Origin: Thermoanaerobaculia bacterium
GTDB taxonomy: Bacteria > Acidobacteriota > Thermoanaerobaculia > Multivoradales > Multivoraceae
Length of the DNA stretch: 52,994 nucleotides
NCBI GenBank assembly: GCA_022826745.1
Contig: JAJDUI010000019.1
Span: 1 to 52,994 of the forward strand
Reading direction: 5' to 3'
Position 1 is the stretch's first letter. Every line of letters begins with the position of its first letter. The notes under the pieces are model-generated. The model saw only the letters and a program-made list of their open reading frames with translations, did no database searches and was not told the DNA's origin. Positions 43,931 through 52,994 of the stretch are shown here, one piece after another. The translations under genes were made by a program, and so were the position numbers.

Positions 43931-45344
43931 GACAGGACCTCGCGGACGTCTGTGACGCGACCCGTGATGGCGGAAGCCGCCGCGGTCAGCGGGCTGGCGA
44001 GGAAGGTGCGGCCGCCGGCGCCCTGGCGGCCCTCGAAGTTGCGGTTCGAGGTGCTGACGGCGTACTGGCCGGGTGCGAGCTGGTCGCCGTTCATCGCCAG
44101 GCACATCGAGCAACCGGCTTCGCGCCACTCCGCGCCGGCGTCGACGAAGACCTGGGCGAGACCGTCCCGTTCGGCCTGTCGCTTGACGGCGTCGGAGCCG
44201 GGCACGATGAGCACCCGCAAGCCGTCGGCGACCTTGCGGCCGCGCAGCACGTTCGCCGCGGCCACGAGGTCGCTGTATCGCGAGTTCGTGCAGCTTCCGA
44301 CGAAGACGACGTCGATCGGCTTGCCCTGCAGCTGCTGGCCGGGTTCGAGGGCCATGTAGTCGAGCGCCTTGCGGAAGGACGCCCGCTTCTCGGGTTCGAT
44401 GGCGTCGTCTTCAGGAACCGCTCCCGCGATCGGGATCGCCATGCCGGGATTCGTGCCGTACGTGACCATCGGCTCGAGCGCCGAACCGTCGAGGGTCGTG
44501 GTCCGGTCGTAGGCCGCCCCGTCGTCGGTCGGCAGCGACCGCCAGTCGTCGACGGCCGCTTCCCAGGCGTCGCCCGCGGGCGCCATCGGGCGGCCTTCCA
44601 GGTAGGAGAAGGTGACCTCATCGGGGGCGATCAGGCCGGCGCGGGCGCCGCCCTCGATCGACATGTTGCAGACCGTCATCCGGCCCTCCATGTCGAGGGT
44701 GCGGATCGCTTCGCCGGTGTACTCGAATACGTGTCCGGTGCCGCCGCCGATGCCGAGCCTGGCGATCACCGCCAGGATGATGTCCTTGGCGACCACGCCC
44801 TCCTGCAGACGGCCGTCGACGCGGACCTCGTACGTCTTCGGCCGGTGCTGGAGCAGGCACTGGGTGGCGAGCACATGGCCGACCTCGCTGGTGCCGATGC
44901 CGAAGGCCAGCGCCCCGACCGCGCCGTGGGTGCTGGTGTGGCTGTCGCCGCAGACGACGGTCATGCCGGGCTGGGTGGCGCCGAGTTCGGGGCCGATCAC
45001 GTGGACGATGCCGCGACGCTCGTCGCCCATCGCGTAGAGGGGGATGCCGTGCCGTTCGCAGTTCGTCGCCAGCTGCTCAAGTTGCGCGGAGCCCTCCGGA
45101 TCGATTACACGAAGCCGCGCGTCGTCGATCGAGGGATCGGTCGGCGTCGAGTGGTCCATCGTCGCCAGCGTCAGGTCGGGGCGCCGGACGGGGAGGCCCC
45201 GTTCGGCCAGCTCGGTGAACGCCTGCGGCGAAGTCACTTCGTGCACCAGGTGCAGGTCGACGTAGAGGGTCGCGGGCAGGCCCTCGGTTTCGGCGGCGAC
45301 CAGGTGGCGCCGCCAGATCTTCTCGAACAGGGTCCTCGGTTGGT

Positions 45345-45348
<4 letters not shown>
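43927..45348 (-). CDS. leuC: 3-isopropylmalate dehydratase, large subunit
   Basis: 473 residues from ATG 45348, overlapping the leuA stop by 4 bases. The three [4Fe-4S] ligands are visible, one in [13 protein letters not shown] and two in [35 protein letters not shown] and NRNFEGRQG are the other aconitase-family blocks. It carries the catalytic cluster of isopropylmalate isomerase with LeuD. The N-terminus ([12 protein letters not shown]) agrees with bacterial LeuC. Confidence 0.96.
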
Positions 45349-46973
<1,625 letters not shown>

Positions 46974-46975
46974 CG

Positions 46976-47977
46976 TTACACCTCCTTGGCGTCCAGGAAC
47001 GGCATCATCCGACGCAGTTCCCGGCCGACCTCCTCGATCGGGTGGCTCCGCTCCCGCTGCCTCCGGGGATCGAAGCGCGGCCGGCCGTTCCTGTTCTCGG
47101 CGATCCAGTCGCGGGCGTACGTCCCGTCCTGGATGTCGCTCAGGATCTTGTCCATCACCGCCCGCACGTCCTCCGTGATCATCTGATCGCCGGCGTGGTA
47201 GCCGCCGTGCTCGGCGGTATCCGAGACGCTGTACCACATGTAGCCGAGGCCGCCTTCGTACATCAGGTCGACGATCAGCTTCAGCTCGTGCAGGCACTCG
47301 AAGTAGGCGACCTCGGGCTGGTAGCCGGCGGCGACCAGCTTCTCGAACCCGGTGCGGACCAGGGCGGAGGCGCCGCCGCAGAGCACGATCTGCTCGCCGA
47401 AGAGGTCGGTCTCCGTCTCCTCGGCGAACGTCGTTTCGATCACTCCGGCGCGAGTGCAGCCGATGCCCTTCGCGTAGGCCAGGGCGTCGGCCAGGGCGCC
47501 ACCGCTGGCGTCGTTCTCGACCGCGACGAGGCCCGGCGTGCCGGCGCCCTCCGTGAACACCTCCCGCACCCTGTGCCCCGGCGCCTTCGGCGCGACCAGG
47601 GACACGTCGACTTCCTCCGGCGCTCCGATCTCGCCGTAGCGGACGTTGAACCCGTGCGCGAACATCAGGGTGTTCCCGGGCTCGAGATTCGGGGCGAGGT
47701 CCTGCTCGTAGAGTTCGGCCTGCACCGTGTCGGGCGCAAGGACCATGATCATCTGCGCCCGCGCGGCCGCGGCCGCGTTGCCGAGCACCTCGAGCCCGTC
47801 GGCTTCGGCCTTGGCGGCGCTGCCGCTGCCTTCACGCAGGCCGACGACGACGTCCACGCCGCTGTCGCGCAGGTTCAGCGCGTGGGCGTGGCCCTGGCTG
47901 CCGTAGCCGATCACCGCGACGGTGCGGCCGTCGAGCCGGGAAAGGTCCGCGTCGTCGTCGTAGTAGAGCTTCGCCAT
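46976..47977 (-). CDS. ilvC: Ketol-acid reductoisomerase, class I
   Basis: 333 residues, the short class I form. The Rossmann motif is [15 protein letters not shown], and the Mg and substrate residues lie in [19 protein letters not shown] and [13 protein letters not shown]. It converts acetolactate to the dihydroxy acid using NADPH. The next enzyme, IlvD, is not encoded in this window and must lie elsewhere. The gene starts 39 bases after ilvN. Confidence 0.96.
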   Translation of the reverse strand: MAKLYYDDDADLSRLDGRTVAVIGYGSQGHAHALNLRDSGVDVVVGLREGSGSAAKAEADGLEVLGNAAAAARAQMIMVLAPDTVQAELYEQDLAPNLEPGNTLMFAHGFNVRYGEIGAPEEVDVSLVAPKAPGHRVREVFTEGAGTPGLVAVENDASGGALADALAYAKGIGCTRAGVIETTFAEETETDLFGEQIVLCGGASALVRTGFEKLVAAGYQPEVAYFECLHELKLIVDLMYEGGLGYMWYSVSDTAEHGGYHAGDQMITEDVRAVMDKILSDIQDGTYARDWIAENRNGRPRFDPRRQRERSHPIEEVGRELRRMMPFLDAKEV

Positions 47978-48016
47978 CTGGTTGGGTTCCTCGTCTGGTG
48001 ATTCGAGCGGAGGCGC

Positions 48017-48562
48017 TCAGAGCACGCTGCTGCGCGCCGCGGCGCGGCTGCGGTTGGGCTTGAAGCCTTCGTCCTTCAGGGTGTGGCCGCCGCGCCCCAG
48101 CGCGATCATGCCGGTGCGCACCATCTCGACGATGCCGAACGGACGCACGAGTTCGGTGAAGTTCTCGAGTTTCTCTTCCTCGCCGGTGATCTCCACGATC
48201 AGGCTTTCGGCGGAGACGTCGATGATCCGGGCGCGGAAGATGTCGCAGAGCTGGATCACCTCCCGCCGGTTGTCGGAGGTCGCCCGGACCTTTACCAGAG
48301 CCATCTCCCTCACCACGGAGGGCTGACTGTGGAGGTGGTCGACGTGGACGACGTCGACCAGCTTGTACAGGTTCTTGACCAGGCGGTCCGCCTCCGCGCT
48401 GTCGGACTCCATGACGATCGTCATACGGGACATTTCGTCACGCTGGGTGCGGCCGACGGACAGGCTGTCGATGTTGAAGCTGCGCCGCCGGAACAGGTTC
48501 GCCACGCGGGCCAGGACCCCGGGGCGATTCTCGACCAGCGCGGCCAGGATGTGTTTCGCCAT
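48017..48562 (-). CDS. ilvN: Acetolactate synthase, small regulatory subunit
   Basis: 181 residues, the IlvN/IlvH length with two domains. The N-terminal ACT domain (HILAALVENRPGVLARVANLFRRRSFNIDSL) binds valine and confers feedback control on IlvB. The C-terminal ACT-like domain starts near MALVKVRATSDNRREV. It lies 28 bases downstream of ilvB. The last 25 residues are basic. Confidence 0.95.
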   Translation of the reverse strand: MAKHILAALVENRPGVLARVANLFRRRSFNIDSLSVGRTQRDEMSRMTIVMESDSAEADRLVKNLYKLVDVVHVDHLHSQPSVVREMALVKVRATSDNRREVIQLCDIFRARIIDVSAESLIVEITGEEEKLENFTELVRPFGIVEMVRTGMIALGRGGHTLKDEGFKPNRSRAAARSSVL

Positions 48563-48590
48563 TTCGCCGTTCCTCGGGAACCGGTCGATC

Positions 48591-50504
48591 TCAGACCCCG
48601 AACCGGGAACCCAGGGCCGCCGCGGCCGCGGGCGCCTCCGCCTCGGTCGTCTCCGCTTCCGTGATCTCCGCCGCTGCCGCCCGCTCCCGCTGCTGCCGCT
48701 CGAACTCCGCCGGGGTGGGCCGGCGGATCATGTCGTCGAGGTCGGCGCCTGCCGGCACCATGGGGAAGACGATCTCTTCCTTCTCGACGACGAAGTCGAT
48801 CAGGGTCGGTCCGGCTGTCTGCGCGCGCGAGGCGTTGACCGCCTCTTCGATCTGGCCGCGCTCGGTGACGCGAACGGTCGGGATGCCGTAGGCCTCCGCG
48901 AGCTTGCAGAAGTCCGGGTTGACCATCGGCGTCTGGTTGTAGCGCTCCTCGTAGAAGAACTCCTGCCACTGGCGGACCATGCCGAGGAAGCCGTTGTTGA
49001 TGATCGCGATGTGGACGTTGACCCGCTCCTGGACCGCGGTGGCGAGTTCCATCATCGTCATCTGGAAGCCGCCGTCGCCAACGATGGCCCACACTTCCTG
49101 GTCGGGGCGGGACATCTTGGCGCCGATCGCCGCCGGCAGGCCGAAGCCCATCGTTCCGAGGCCGCCGCTGGTGATCAGGCTGTGCGGCCGTTCGTGCTGG
49201 TAGTACTGGGCCTCCCACATCTGGTGCTGGCCGACATCGGTGACGGTGATGGCTCCGCCCGCGGTGAACTCGAAGAGATCGCGGATGACCTGGGCGCCGA
49301 GCAGCTTGCCTTCGGGCACCGCCGGGTGCTGGGGCGCCTCGGCCGGCCGCACGATCTCACGCAGCTCGGAATCGGCCCGCCACTCGGCGATCCGGTCGAA
49401 CCAGGCCTCGTTCGGCCGCCGCTCGACCCGGTCGAGCAACTGCCGCAGGACCTCGCCGAGGTCGCCGACGATGCCGACGTCGACGGTCACGTTCTTGTTG
49501 ATCTCGGAGGGGTCGATGTCGACGTGAATCTTGCGCGAGTCCCGGGCGTAGGTCGCCAGGTTGCCGGTCACCCGGTCGTCGAAGCGCATGCCCAGGGCGA
49601 TCAGCAGGTCGGCCTGCTGAATCGCGTGGTTCACCTCGGCGCCGCCGTGCATTCCCATCATTCCGAGGCAGAGCGGGTGCTGCTCGGAAATCGCGCCCTT
49701 GCCGAGCAGGGTCAGGGCGATTGGAATCTGCGCCTTCTCCGCCAGTTGCGCGAGCTCCTCGTTGGCGCCCGCCATCGAGATGCCGTGCCCGGCCAGGATG
49801 ATCGGCCGCTCCGACTCGCGGATCAACTCCAGGGCCGCGGCGACCTGGCGCGCCCTTGCCGTCTTCGGCGGGCTGTAGCCGGCGAGTTGAATCGGCTCCG
49901 TCGGGTAGACGAACTCGGCTTCCTGGATCTGGACGTCCTTGGGAATGTCGACCAGCACCGGTCCGGGCCGCCCGGTGCGGGCGATATGAAACGCCTCACG
50001 CATGACCTCGGGCAGTTCGTCGATGCTCGTCACCAGGTAGTTGTGCTTGGTGATCGGGAGGGTGATGCCGGTGACGTCCGTCTCCTGGAAGGCGTCGCTG
50101 CCGATGGCGCCGGTGGGAACCTGTCCGGTGATGCAGACGATGGGAGACGAGTCCATCATGGCCGTGGCGATGCCGGTGACGAGGTTCGTCGCACCGGGGC
50201 CGCTGGTCGCCATCGCCACGCCGACCTTGCCGGTGGCGCGGGCGTAGCCGTCGGCCATGTGCGACGCGCCCTGTTCGTGGCGGGTCAGCACATGGTGGAG
50301 CTGCGGGTACTTGGTCAGCGCGTCGTAGGTGGGCAGGATGGCCCCGCCCGGGTAGCCGAAGACGATGTCGACCCCCTCGTGCAGCAGGCATTCGCACACG
50401 ATCTCGGCGCCGGTCAGCACGACGGCGTCGGCGCCCCCATCCGGCGGGTTCACTGCCTCCGGGCTCACTGCCTCTCGGTTCGTTGCGGCGTCTTCGTCGC
50501 TCAT
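48591..50504 (-). CDS. ilvB: Acetolactate synthase, large catalytic subunit
   Basis: 637 residues, slightly longer than usual owing to a Glu/Ala-rich C-terminal tail after residue about 600 and a short N-terminal extension. The catalytic Glu is in RHEQGASHMADGYAR, and the TPP-binding motif is VGDGGFQMTMMELATA...IINN. FAD and thiolase-like central domain residues (RFDDRVTGN) are present. It makes acetolactate from pyruvate. The ATG at 50504 has GAGGAGG at good spacing and lies 14 bases after ilvE. Confidence 0.96.
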   Translation of the reverse strand: MSDEDAATNREAVSPEAVNPPDGGADAVVLTGAEIVCECLLHEGVDIVFGYPGGAILPTYDALTKYPQLHHVLTRHEQGASHMADGYARATGKVGVAMATSGPGATNLVTGIATAMMDSSPIVCITGQVPTGAIGSDAFQETDVTGITLPITKHNYLVTSIDELPEVMREAFHIARTGRPGPVLVDIPKDVQIQEAEFVYPTEPIQLAGYSPPKTARARQVAAALELIRESERPIILAGHGISMAGANEELAQLAEKAQIPIALTLLGKGAISEQHPLCLGMMGMHGGAEVNHAIQQADLLIALGMRFDDRVTGNLATYARDSRKIHVDIDPSEINKNVTVDVGIVGDLGEVLRQLLDRVERRPNEAWFDRIAEWRADSELREIVRPAEAPQHPAVPEGKLLGAQVIRDLFEFTAGGAITVTDVGQHQMWEAQYYQHERPHSLITSGGLGTMGFGLPAAIGAKMSRPDQEVWAIVGDGGFQMTMMELATAVQERVNVHIAIINNGFLGMVRQWQEFFYEERYNQTPMVNPDFCKLAEAYGIPTVRVTERGQIEEAVNASRAQTAGPTLIDFVVEKEEIVFPMVPAGADLDDMIRRPTPAEFERQQRERAAAAEITEAETTEAEAPAAAAALGSRFGV

Positions 50505-50518
50505 CTCGGCCTCCTCGT

Positions 50519-51475
50519 TCAGCCGGCCAGGGGCTTCGCGGCCTCCTGCAGCCGGGGTACCTGGGTGAGCCAGTTGTGGCGGTCGGGGAGGCGGCCCTCG
50601 ACCAGCCCGAAGAACTCCTCCTGGAGGTGGTGCGTGATTTCGCCGCGCGTGCCGCTGCCGATCGGGATCCGGTCCACGGAGCGCACCGGGCTCACTTCGG
50701 CCGCCGTGCCGGTCATGAACAGCTCGTCGGCGAGATAGAGCTCTTCACGGGCGATCGGCTGGAAGCGGACGTCGTACTTGAGATCCCGGGCGATCGTGAT
50801 GACCGAGTCCCTGGTGATGCCGCCCAGGATCGAGTTGTAGAGCGGCGGCGTGTAGATCACACCGTCCCTGATCAGGAAGAGGTTCTCGCCGGCGCCCTCG
50901 CAGACCAGGCCGCGGTCGTCGAGCATGATGCCCTCCGCGTAGCCGTGCTCGCGCGCCTCGATGGACACGAACTGGTTCGTCACATACTGTCCGCTGATCT
51001 TGCCCAGCGGCACGGCCGTGTTCGAGTTGAAGCGCCGCCAGGAACTGATCGCGGCGTCCACGCCCTGTTCGATCGCCTCCTCGCCGAGGTAGCGCCCCCA
51101 GCGGACCGCGTAGATGGCCAGTCTCGAACTGCAGGAGGTCGGGTTGAGGCCCATCTCCTCGTTGCCCCGGTAGATCAGCGGCCGGATGTAGCACGACTCG
51201 AGACGGTTGCGGCCCACCGCCTCGATGCAAAGCTCCTCGACCTGGTCCTGCGTGTAGCCGGGTTCCATGCGCATGATCCTGCAACTGTCGAACAGGCGCC
51301 GGATGTGCGGGCCGAGGCGGAAGATCGCCGTCGTCTCGCCCGTGTCGTAGGCGCGAATGCCCTCGAACACCGACGAGCCGTAGTGCAGGCCGTGGGTGGT
51401 GAGGTGGACGGTCGCCTCGTCCCAGGGTTTCCACTGGTCGTCGATCCAGATCCAGTCCGATCGTTCTATGGGCAT
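50519..51475 (-). CDS. ilvE: Branched-chain amino acid aminotransferase
   Basis: 318 residues from ATG 51475, with GGAG upstream. A longer frame through the attenuator hairpin (TTG 51502) is rejected as a start. It is a fold type IV PLP enzyme: the Schiff-base Lys is K159 in VPLGKISGQYVTNQ, and HYGSSVFEGIRAY, EGAGENLFLI and FMTGTAAEVSPV are the family blocks. It performs the final reversible transamination to valine, leucine and isoleucine. It is the first structural gene behind the leader peptide and terminator, so attenuation would control the whole ilv-leu operon. Confidence 0.95.
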   Translation of the reverse strand: MPIERSDWIWIDDQWKPWDEATVHLTTHGLHYGSSVFEGIRAYDTGETTAIFRLGPHIRRLFDSCRIMRMEPGYTQDQVEELCIEAVGRNRLESCYIRPLIYRGNEEMGLNPTSCSSRLAIYAVRWGRYLGEEAIEQGVDAAISSWRRFNSNTAVPLGKISGQYVTNQFVSIEAREHGYAEGIMLDDRGLVCEGAGENLFLIRDGVIYTPPLYNSILGGITRDSVITIARDLKYDVRFQPIAREELYLADELFMTGTAAEVSPVRSVDRIPIGSGTRGEITHHLQEEFFGLVEGRLPDRHNWLTQVPRLQEAAKPLAG

Positions 51476-51498
51476 GCGGTTACTCCACTGGCGCCGAA

Positions 51499-51530
51499 CC
51501 AAAAAAGCCCCCAGGCGTTGCTGGGGGCTT
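51499..51530 (-). terminator. Attenuator terminator of the ilv-leu operon
   Basis: On the minus strand, AAGCCCCCAG pairs with CTGGGGGCTT (10 bp, 51521-51530 with 51505-51514) around a 6-base loop, and the T-run (51501-51506) follows. It lies between the leader peptide and ilvE, about 24 bases before the ilvE start. Confidence 0.92.
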
Positions 51531-51620
51531 GAAGTCGCTCAGTTTCCTGTTGGTGCGCCTAGTTAGCCCCCTGGGTCACAAGGACCAGGACCAGAATCAG
51601 CAGCAGAAGGACGGCGGGGG
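51523..51620 (-). promoter_or_regulatory. Alternative pairing segments of the attenuator
   Basis: Three minus-strand segments can pair alternatively with the terminator arms. Segment 1 is CCCCC at 51616-51620 (leader codons 3-5). Segment 2 is GGGGGCT at 51565-51571 (leader codons 19-21). Segment 3 is AGCCCCC at 51523-51529, the first terminator arm. Pairing 2:3 would be the antiterminator and 1:2 the protector hairpin. Positions relative to the Val/Leu/Ile codons fit ribosome-stall control. Confidence 0.7.
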
Positions 51621-51627
51621 TAGTCAT
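51559..51627 (-). CDS. ilvL: ilv-leu operon leader peptide
   Basis: 22 residues, ATG 51627 to TAG 51559. Residues 6-17 are V-L-L-L-L-I-L-V-L-V-L-V, twelve consecutive branched-chain residues, preceded by MTTPA and followed by TQGAN. The stop codon lies about 28 bases before the terminator hairpin. The shine-dalgarno is weak. The peptide has no expected function itself; the speed at which ribosomes cross its Val, Leu and Ile codons reports the charging of those tRNAs and decides between terminator and antiterminator. The symbol is by analogy with the enterobacterial leader. Confidence 0.9.
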   Translation of the reverse strand: MTTPAVLLLLILVLVLVTQGAN

Positions 51628-51673
51628 GGCGTAAGGATTCTGTTGATCTACCGGGCGGCAGGTCGTGCGAGGG

Positions 51674-51703
51674 AGCGTAGGAGAGGACGGGAGCGGCTGT
51701 CAA
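51674..51703 (-). promoter_or_regulatory. Promoter of the ilv-leu operon
   Basis: TTGACA (51698-51703, a perfect -35) and TACGCT (51674-51679, a moderate -10) are 18 bases apart on the minus strand. Predicted transcription starts near 51667, about 40 bases before the leader ATG. The -35 overlaps the stop codon of the upstream serine hydrolase gene. Confidence 0.75.
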
Positions 51704-52824
51704 GGGGCCTGTTCGAGCAGCAACCGGCGGATTCTGCCGCTCACGTCTTCGTGAGTCGCGTCGTTCACGAACAGGCAGTAGAGCAGGCCGTCACGGTCCG
51801 GGAAGAAGTTCAGGTCGGCGAAGAAGAAGCCGTTGCCGCCGTTGTGTCCGATCATCCGCTCGCCGTTCGGGAGGCGGAAAGTGACCCATCCGTAGCCGTA
51901 GAAGGAGTCGCCGTAGCCTTCGTCAACGTGTTCGCCGAACAGGGCGTCGAGCGACTCGGCCGACAGCACTTCGCCTTGGCGGAGAGCCCTGATCCAGCGC
52001 GCCATGTCTTCGACGGTGGAGTGAATGCCGCCGTTGCCCACGAGGTGCCAGGAGAAGCCGTCGTCGTGGCTCTGCATGTCGATGACCCGGCCGAAGCGCC
52101 GGCCGTCCCGGTAGCCGGCGGCGACGTGTGCTCCGGACCAGTCGGCCAGCCGATAGCCGGTGTGATGCATGCCCAGCGGATCGAAGAACTCCCGCCGGAG
52201 GAACTCCTCGTAGCCCATGCCGGAGACGTCTTCGACGATCGCGGCGAGCAGCGAGTAGCCCGTGTTGGAGTAGTCGTGGCGTTCGCCCGGTGGGTGGCGC
52301 AACTCGGTGCGCCAGACCTCTTCCAGGTAGCCGTCGCGGTCGATGTAGTCCTCGTCCGAACCCAGCGCCGGCGGCAGGCCGGCCGTGTGGGTGAGGAGCA
52401 GGTGGATCGTGATCTCCCGCTTGTCGGCCGGCGCTTCAGGGTAGAACCGGCCGACCGGATCGCCGACGCTCAGGCGGCCCTGTTCCTGGAGCTTGAGGAT
52501 CGCCGCGCCGGTGAATTGCTTGGTGATCGAGCCGATCGTCGACACGGTCTCCGGCCCGAAGGGGACGCCGGCCTCCCGGTCCGCCAGGCCGTAGCCGGCC
52601 AGGTGAATCACCTCGTCGCCACGGGCCACGAGCACGCTGCCGGCGAAACCCTCCGCGGCTTCCTCGTGCAGGAGGTCGTCGAGTTCGTCCAGGCGTGACC
52701 GGGACTCGCCGGGCGCGTCGTCGAGGCCGGTGGTGTCGGCCGCCGGCGGAGGGGCGCAGGCGGCGGCGAATCCGATTGCTGCCGCCAGCAGCGCTCGACG
52801 TCTCGTCATCAACTTCAGGATCAT
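51700..52824 (-). CDS. Serine hydrolase of the class C beta-lactamase family, probable lipoprotein
   Basis: 374 residues from ATG 52824; ATG 52809 is an alternative. The signal sequence (RRRALLAAAIGFAAAC) suggests lipidation at Cys23, though the lipobox is imperfect. The penicillin-binding motifs are S99-I-T-K102, YSNTGY (YxN) and GHNGGNG (HxG type). Such proteins are usually esterases or D-amino-acid peptidases rather than true beta-lactamases. It stands upstream of the ilv-leu operon, and its stop overlaps that operon's -35 box. An IS element begins 31 bases before its start and probably separates it from its original promoter. Confidence 0.88.
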   Translation of the reverse strand: MILKLMTRRRALLAAAIGFAAACAPPPAADTTGLDDAPGESRSRLDELDDLLHEEAAEGFAGSVLVARGDEVIHLAGYGLADREAGVPFGPETVSTIGSITKQFTGAAILKLQEQGRLSVGDPVGRFYPEAPADKREITIHLLLTHTAGLPPALGSDEDYIDRDGYLEEVWRTELRHPPGERHDYSNTGYSLLAAIVEDVSGMGYEEFLRREFFDPLGMHHTGYRLADWSGAHVAAGYRDGRRFGRVIDMQSHDDGFSWHLVGNGGIHSTVEDMARWIRALRQGEVLSAESLDALFGEHVDEGYGDSFYGYGWVTFRLPNGERMIGHNGGNGFFFADLNFFPDRDGLLYCLFVNDATHEDVSGRIRRLLLEQAP

Positions 52825-52855
52825 GGCCGTGCGTACGTGGTCGACGCCTCGAAAG

Positions 52856-52994
52856 CCTAGCCCGGATATCTCACCGGGGATTTGAGATCGGGTCTCTTCC
52901 GGCGGATAATCCAAGTATTCACAAGGACTTGGGAGATCCACAGGAGAGAGACCCGTGAAGACAGAGTGTACTTCGTCGCAGCTCGAGTTTGGCT
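52856..52994 (+). mobile_element. Left end of an IS1380-family insertion sequence (continues past the window)
   Basis: The segment begins CCTAGCCCGGATATCTCACC, which resembles the terminal inverted repeats I know from IS1380-type elements, and leads after about 100 bases into the first codons of a transposase. The right end and target duplication lie outside the window, so the boundary is taken from the left repeat only. Confidence 0.7.
52955..52994 (+). CDS. IS1380-family transposase, N-terminal 13 codons
   Basis: GTG 52955 with AGGAG eight bases upstream opens a frame that runs off the window: VKTECTSSQLEFG. IS1380 transposases typically begin with MKTEC...QLEF, so this is very probably the start of a DDE transposase gene. 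Only 13 residues are visible, so intactness cannot be judged. Confidence 0.7.
   Translation, partial: MKTECTSSQLEFG

Noticed and set aside
51476..51502. An N-terminal extension of ilvE starting at TTG 51502
   Set aside because: It would place the start inside the T-run of the attenuator hairpin. ATG 51475 has a Shine-Dalgarno and matches the family's usual N-terminus.

Overview
The window is GC-rich bacterial chromosome, densely packed with genes in short operons on both strands, with ATGA/GTGA stop-start overlaps and frequent GTG starts. An Oar-type TonB-dependent receptor with an N-terminal carboxypeptidase-regulatory domain, a sulfatase-fold/TPR lipoprotein, an ECF sigma factor paired with a membrane VWA protein, and a CoxL/M/S/G molybdenum hydroxylase set point to an Acidobacteriota-like organism. 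That placement is an inference, since no rRNA is present.

Left part (1-2442): a cut-off hypothetical gene, an MqsR/MqsA-like toxin-antitoxin pair with a palindromic operator on its promoter, a short TPR protein, and a 175-bp inverted-repeat element. Positions 2443-8535 (minus strand) carry coxM, coxL, coxS, coxG, an MBL-fold hydrolase and a UGSC-family selenoprotein that is split by an in-frame TGA with a SECIS-like hairpin beside it. Divergent from the selenoprotein is a thioredoxin-fold protein fused to a large conserved domain.

Positions 10108-22988 hold catabolic and lipid-type genes: a histidine phosphatase, a branched-chain-amino-acid-type binding lipoprotein, an HMG-CoA-synthase-like protein fused to a DUF35 OB domain next to an SCP2-type thiolase, a strong terminator, an AGXT2-like aminotransferase, an M20 peptidase, a P1 peptidase, two SDR oxidoreductases and an SLC13 transporter with four RCK_C-like repeats. 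Positions 23040-30483 hold the TonB-dependent receptor, a VOC protein, a TIM-barrel isomerase, a second 175-bp repeat copy, and the sigma/VWA pair. Positions 30485-42134 hold two alpha/beta hydrolases, metY and a homocysteine-methyltransferase-like gene, an isoprenylcysteine-methyltransferase-like gene, the sulfatase-fold/TPR lipoprotein, a two-component system, an FKBP isomerase, uppP and a LuxR-type regulator.

Right part (42222-51703, minus strand): a complete-looking ilvE-ilvB-ilvN-ilvC-leuA-leuC-leuD-leuB operon (ilvD is not here). It is preceded by a promoter, a 22-residue leader peptide with twelve consecutive Val/Leu/Ile codons, and a textbook terminator, which together make a transcription attenuator. 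Upstream are a class C beta-lactamase-type lipoprotein and, at the window edge, the left end of an IS1380-family element.

The strongest second-look items are the ilv/leu attenuator, the TGA-encoded UGSC selenoprotein, and the 175-bp repeat whose two copies keep perfect 34-bp inverted arms although the arm sequences differ.
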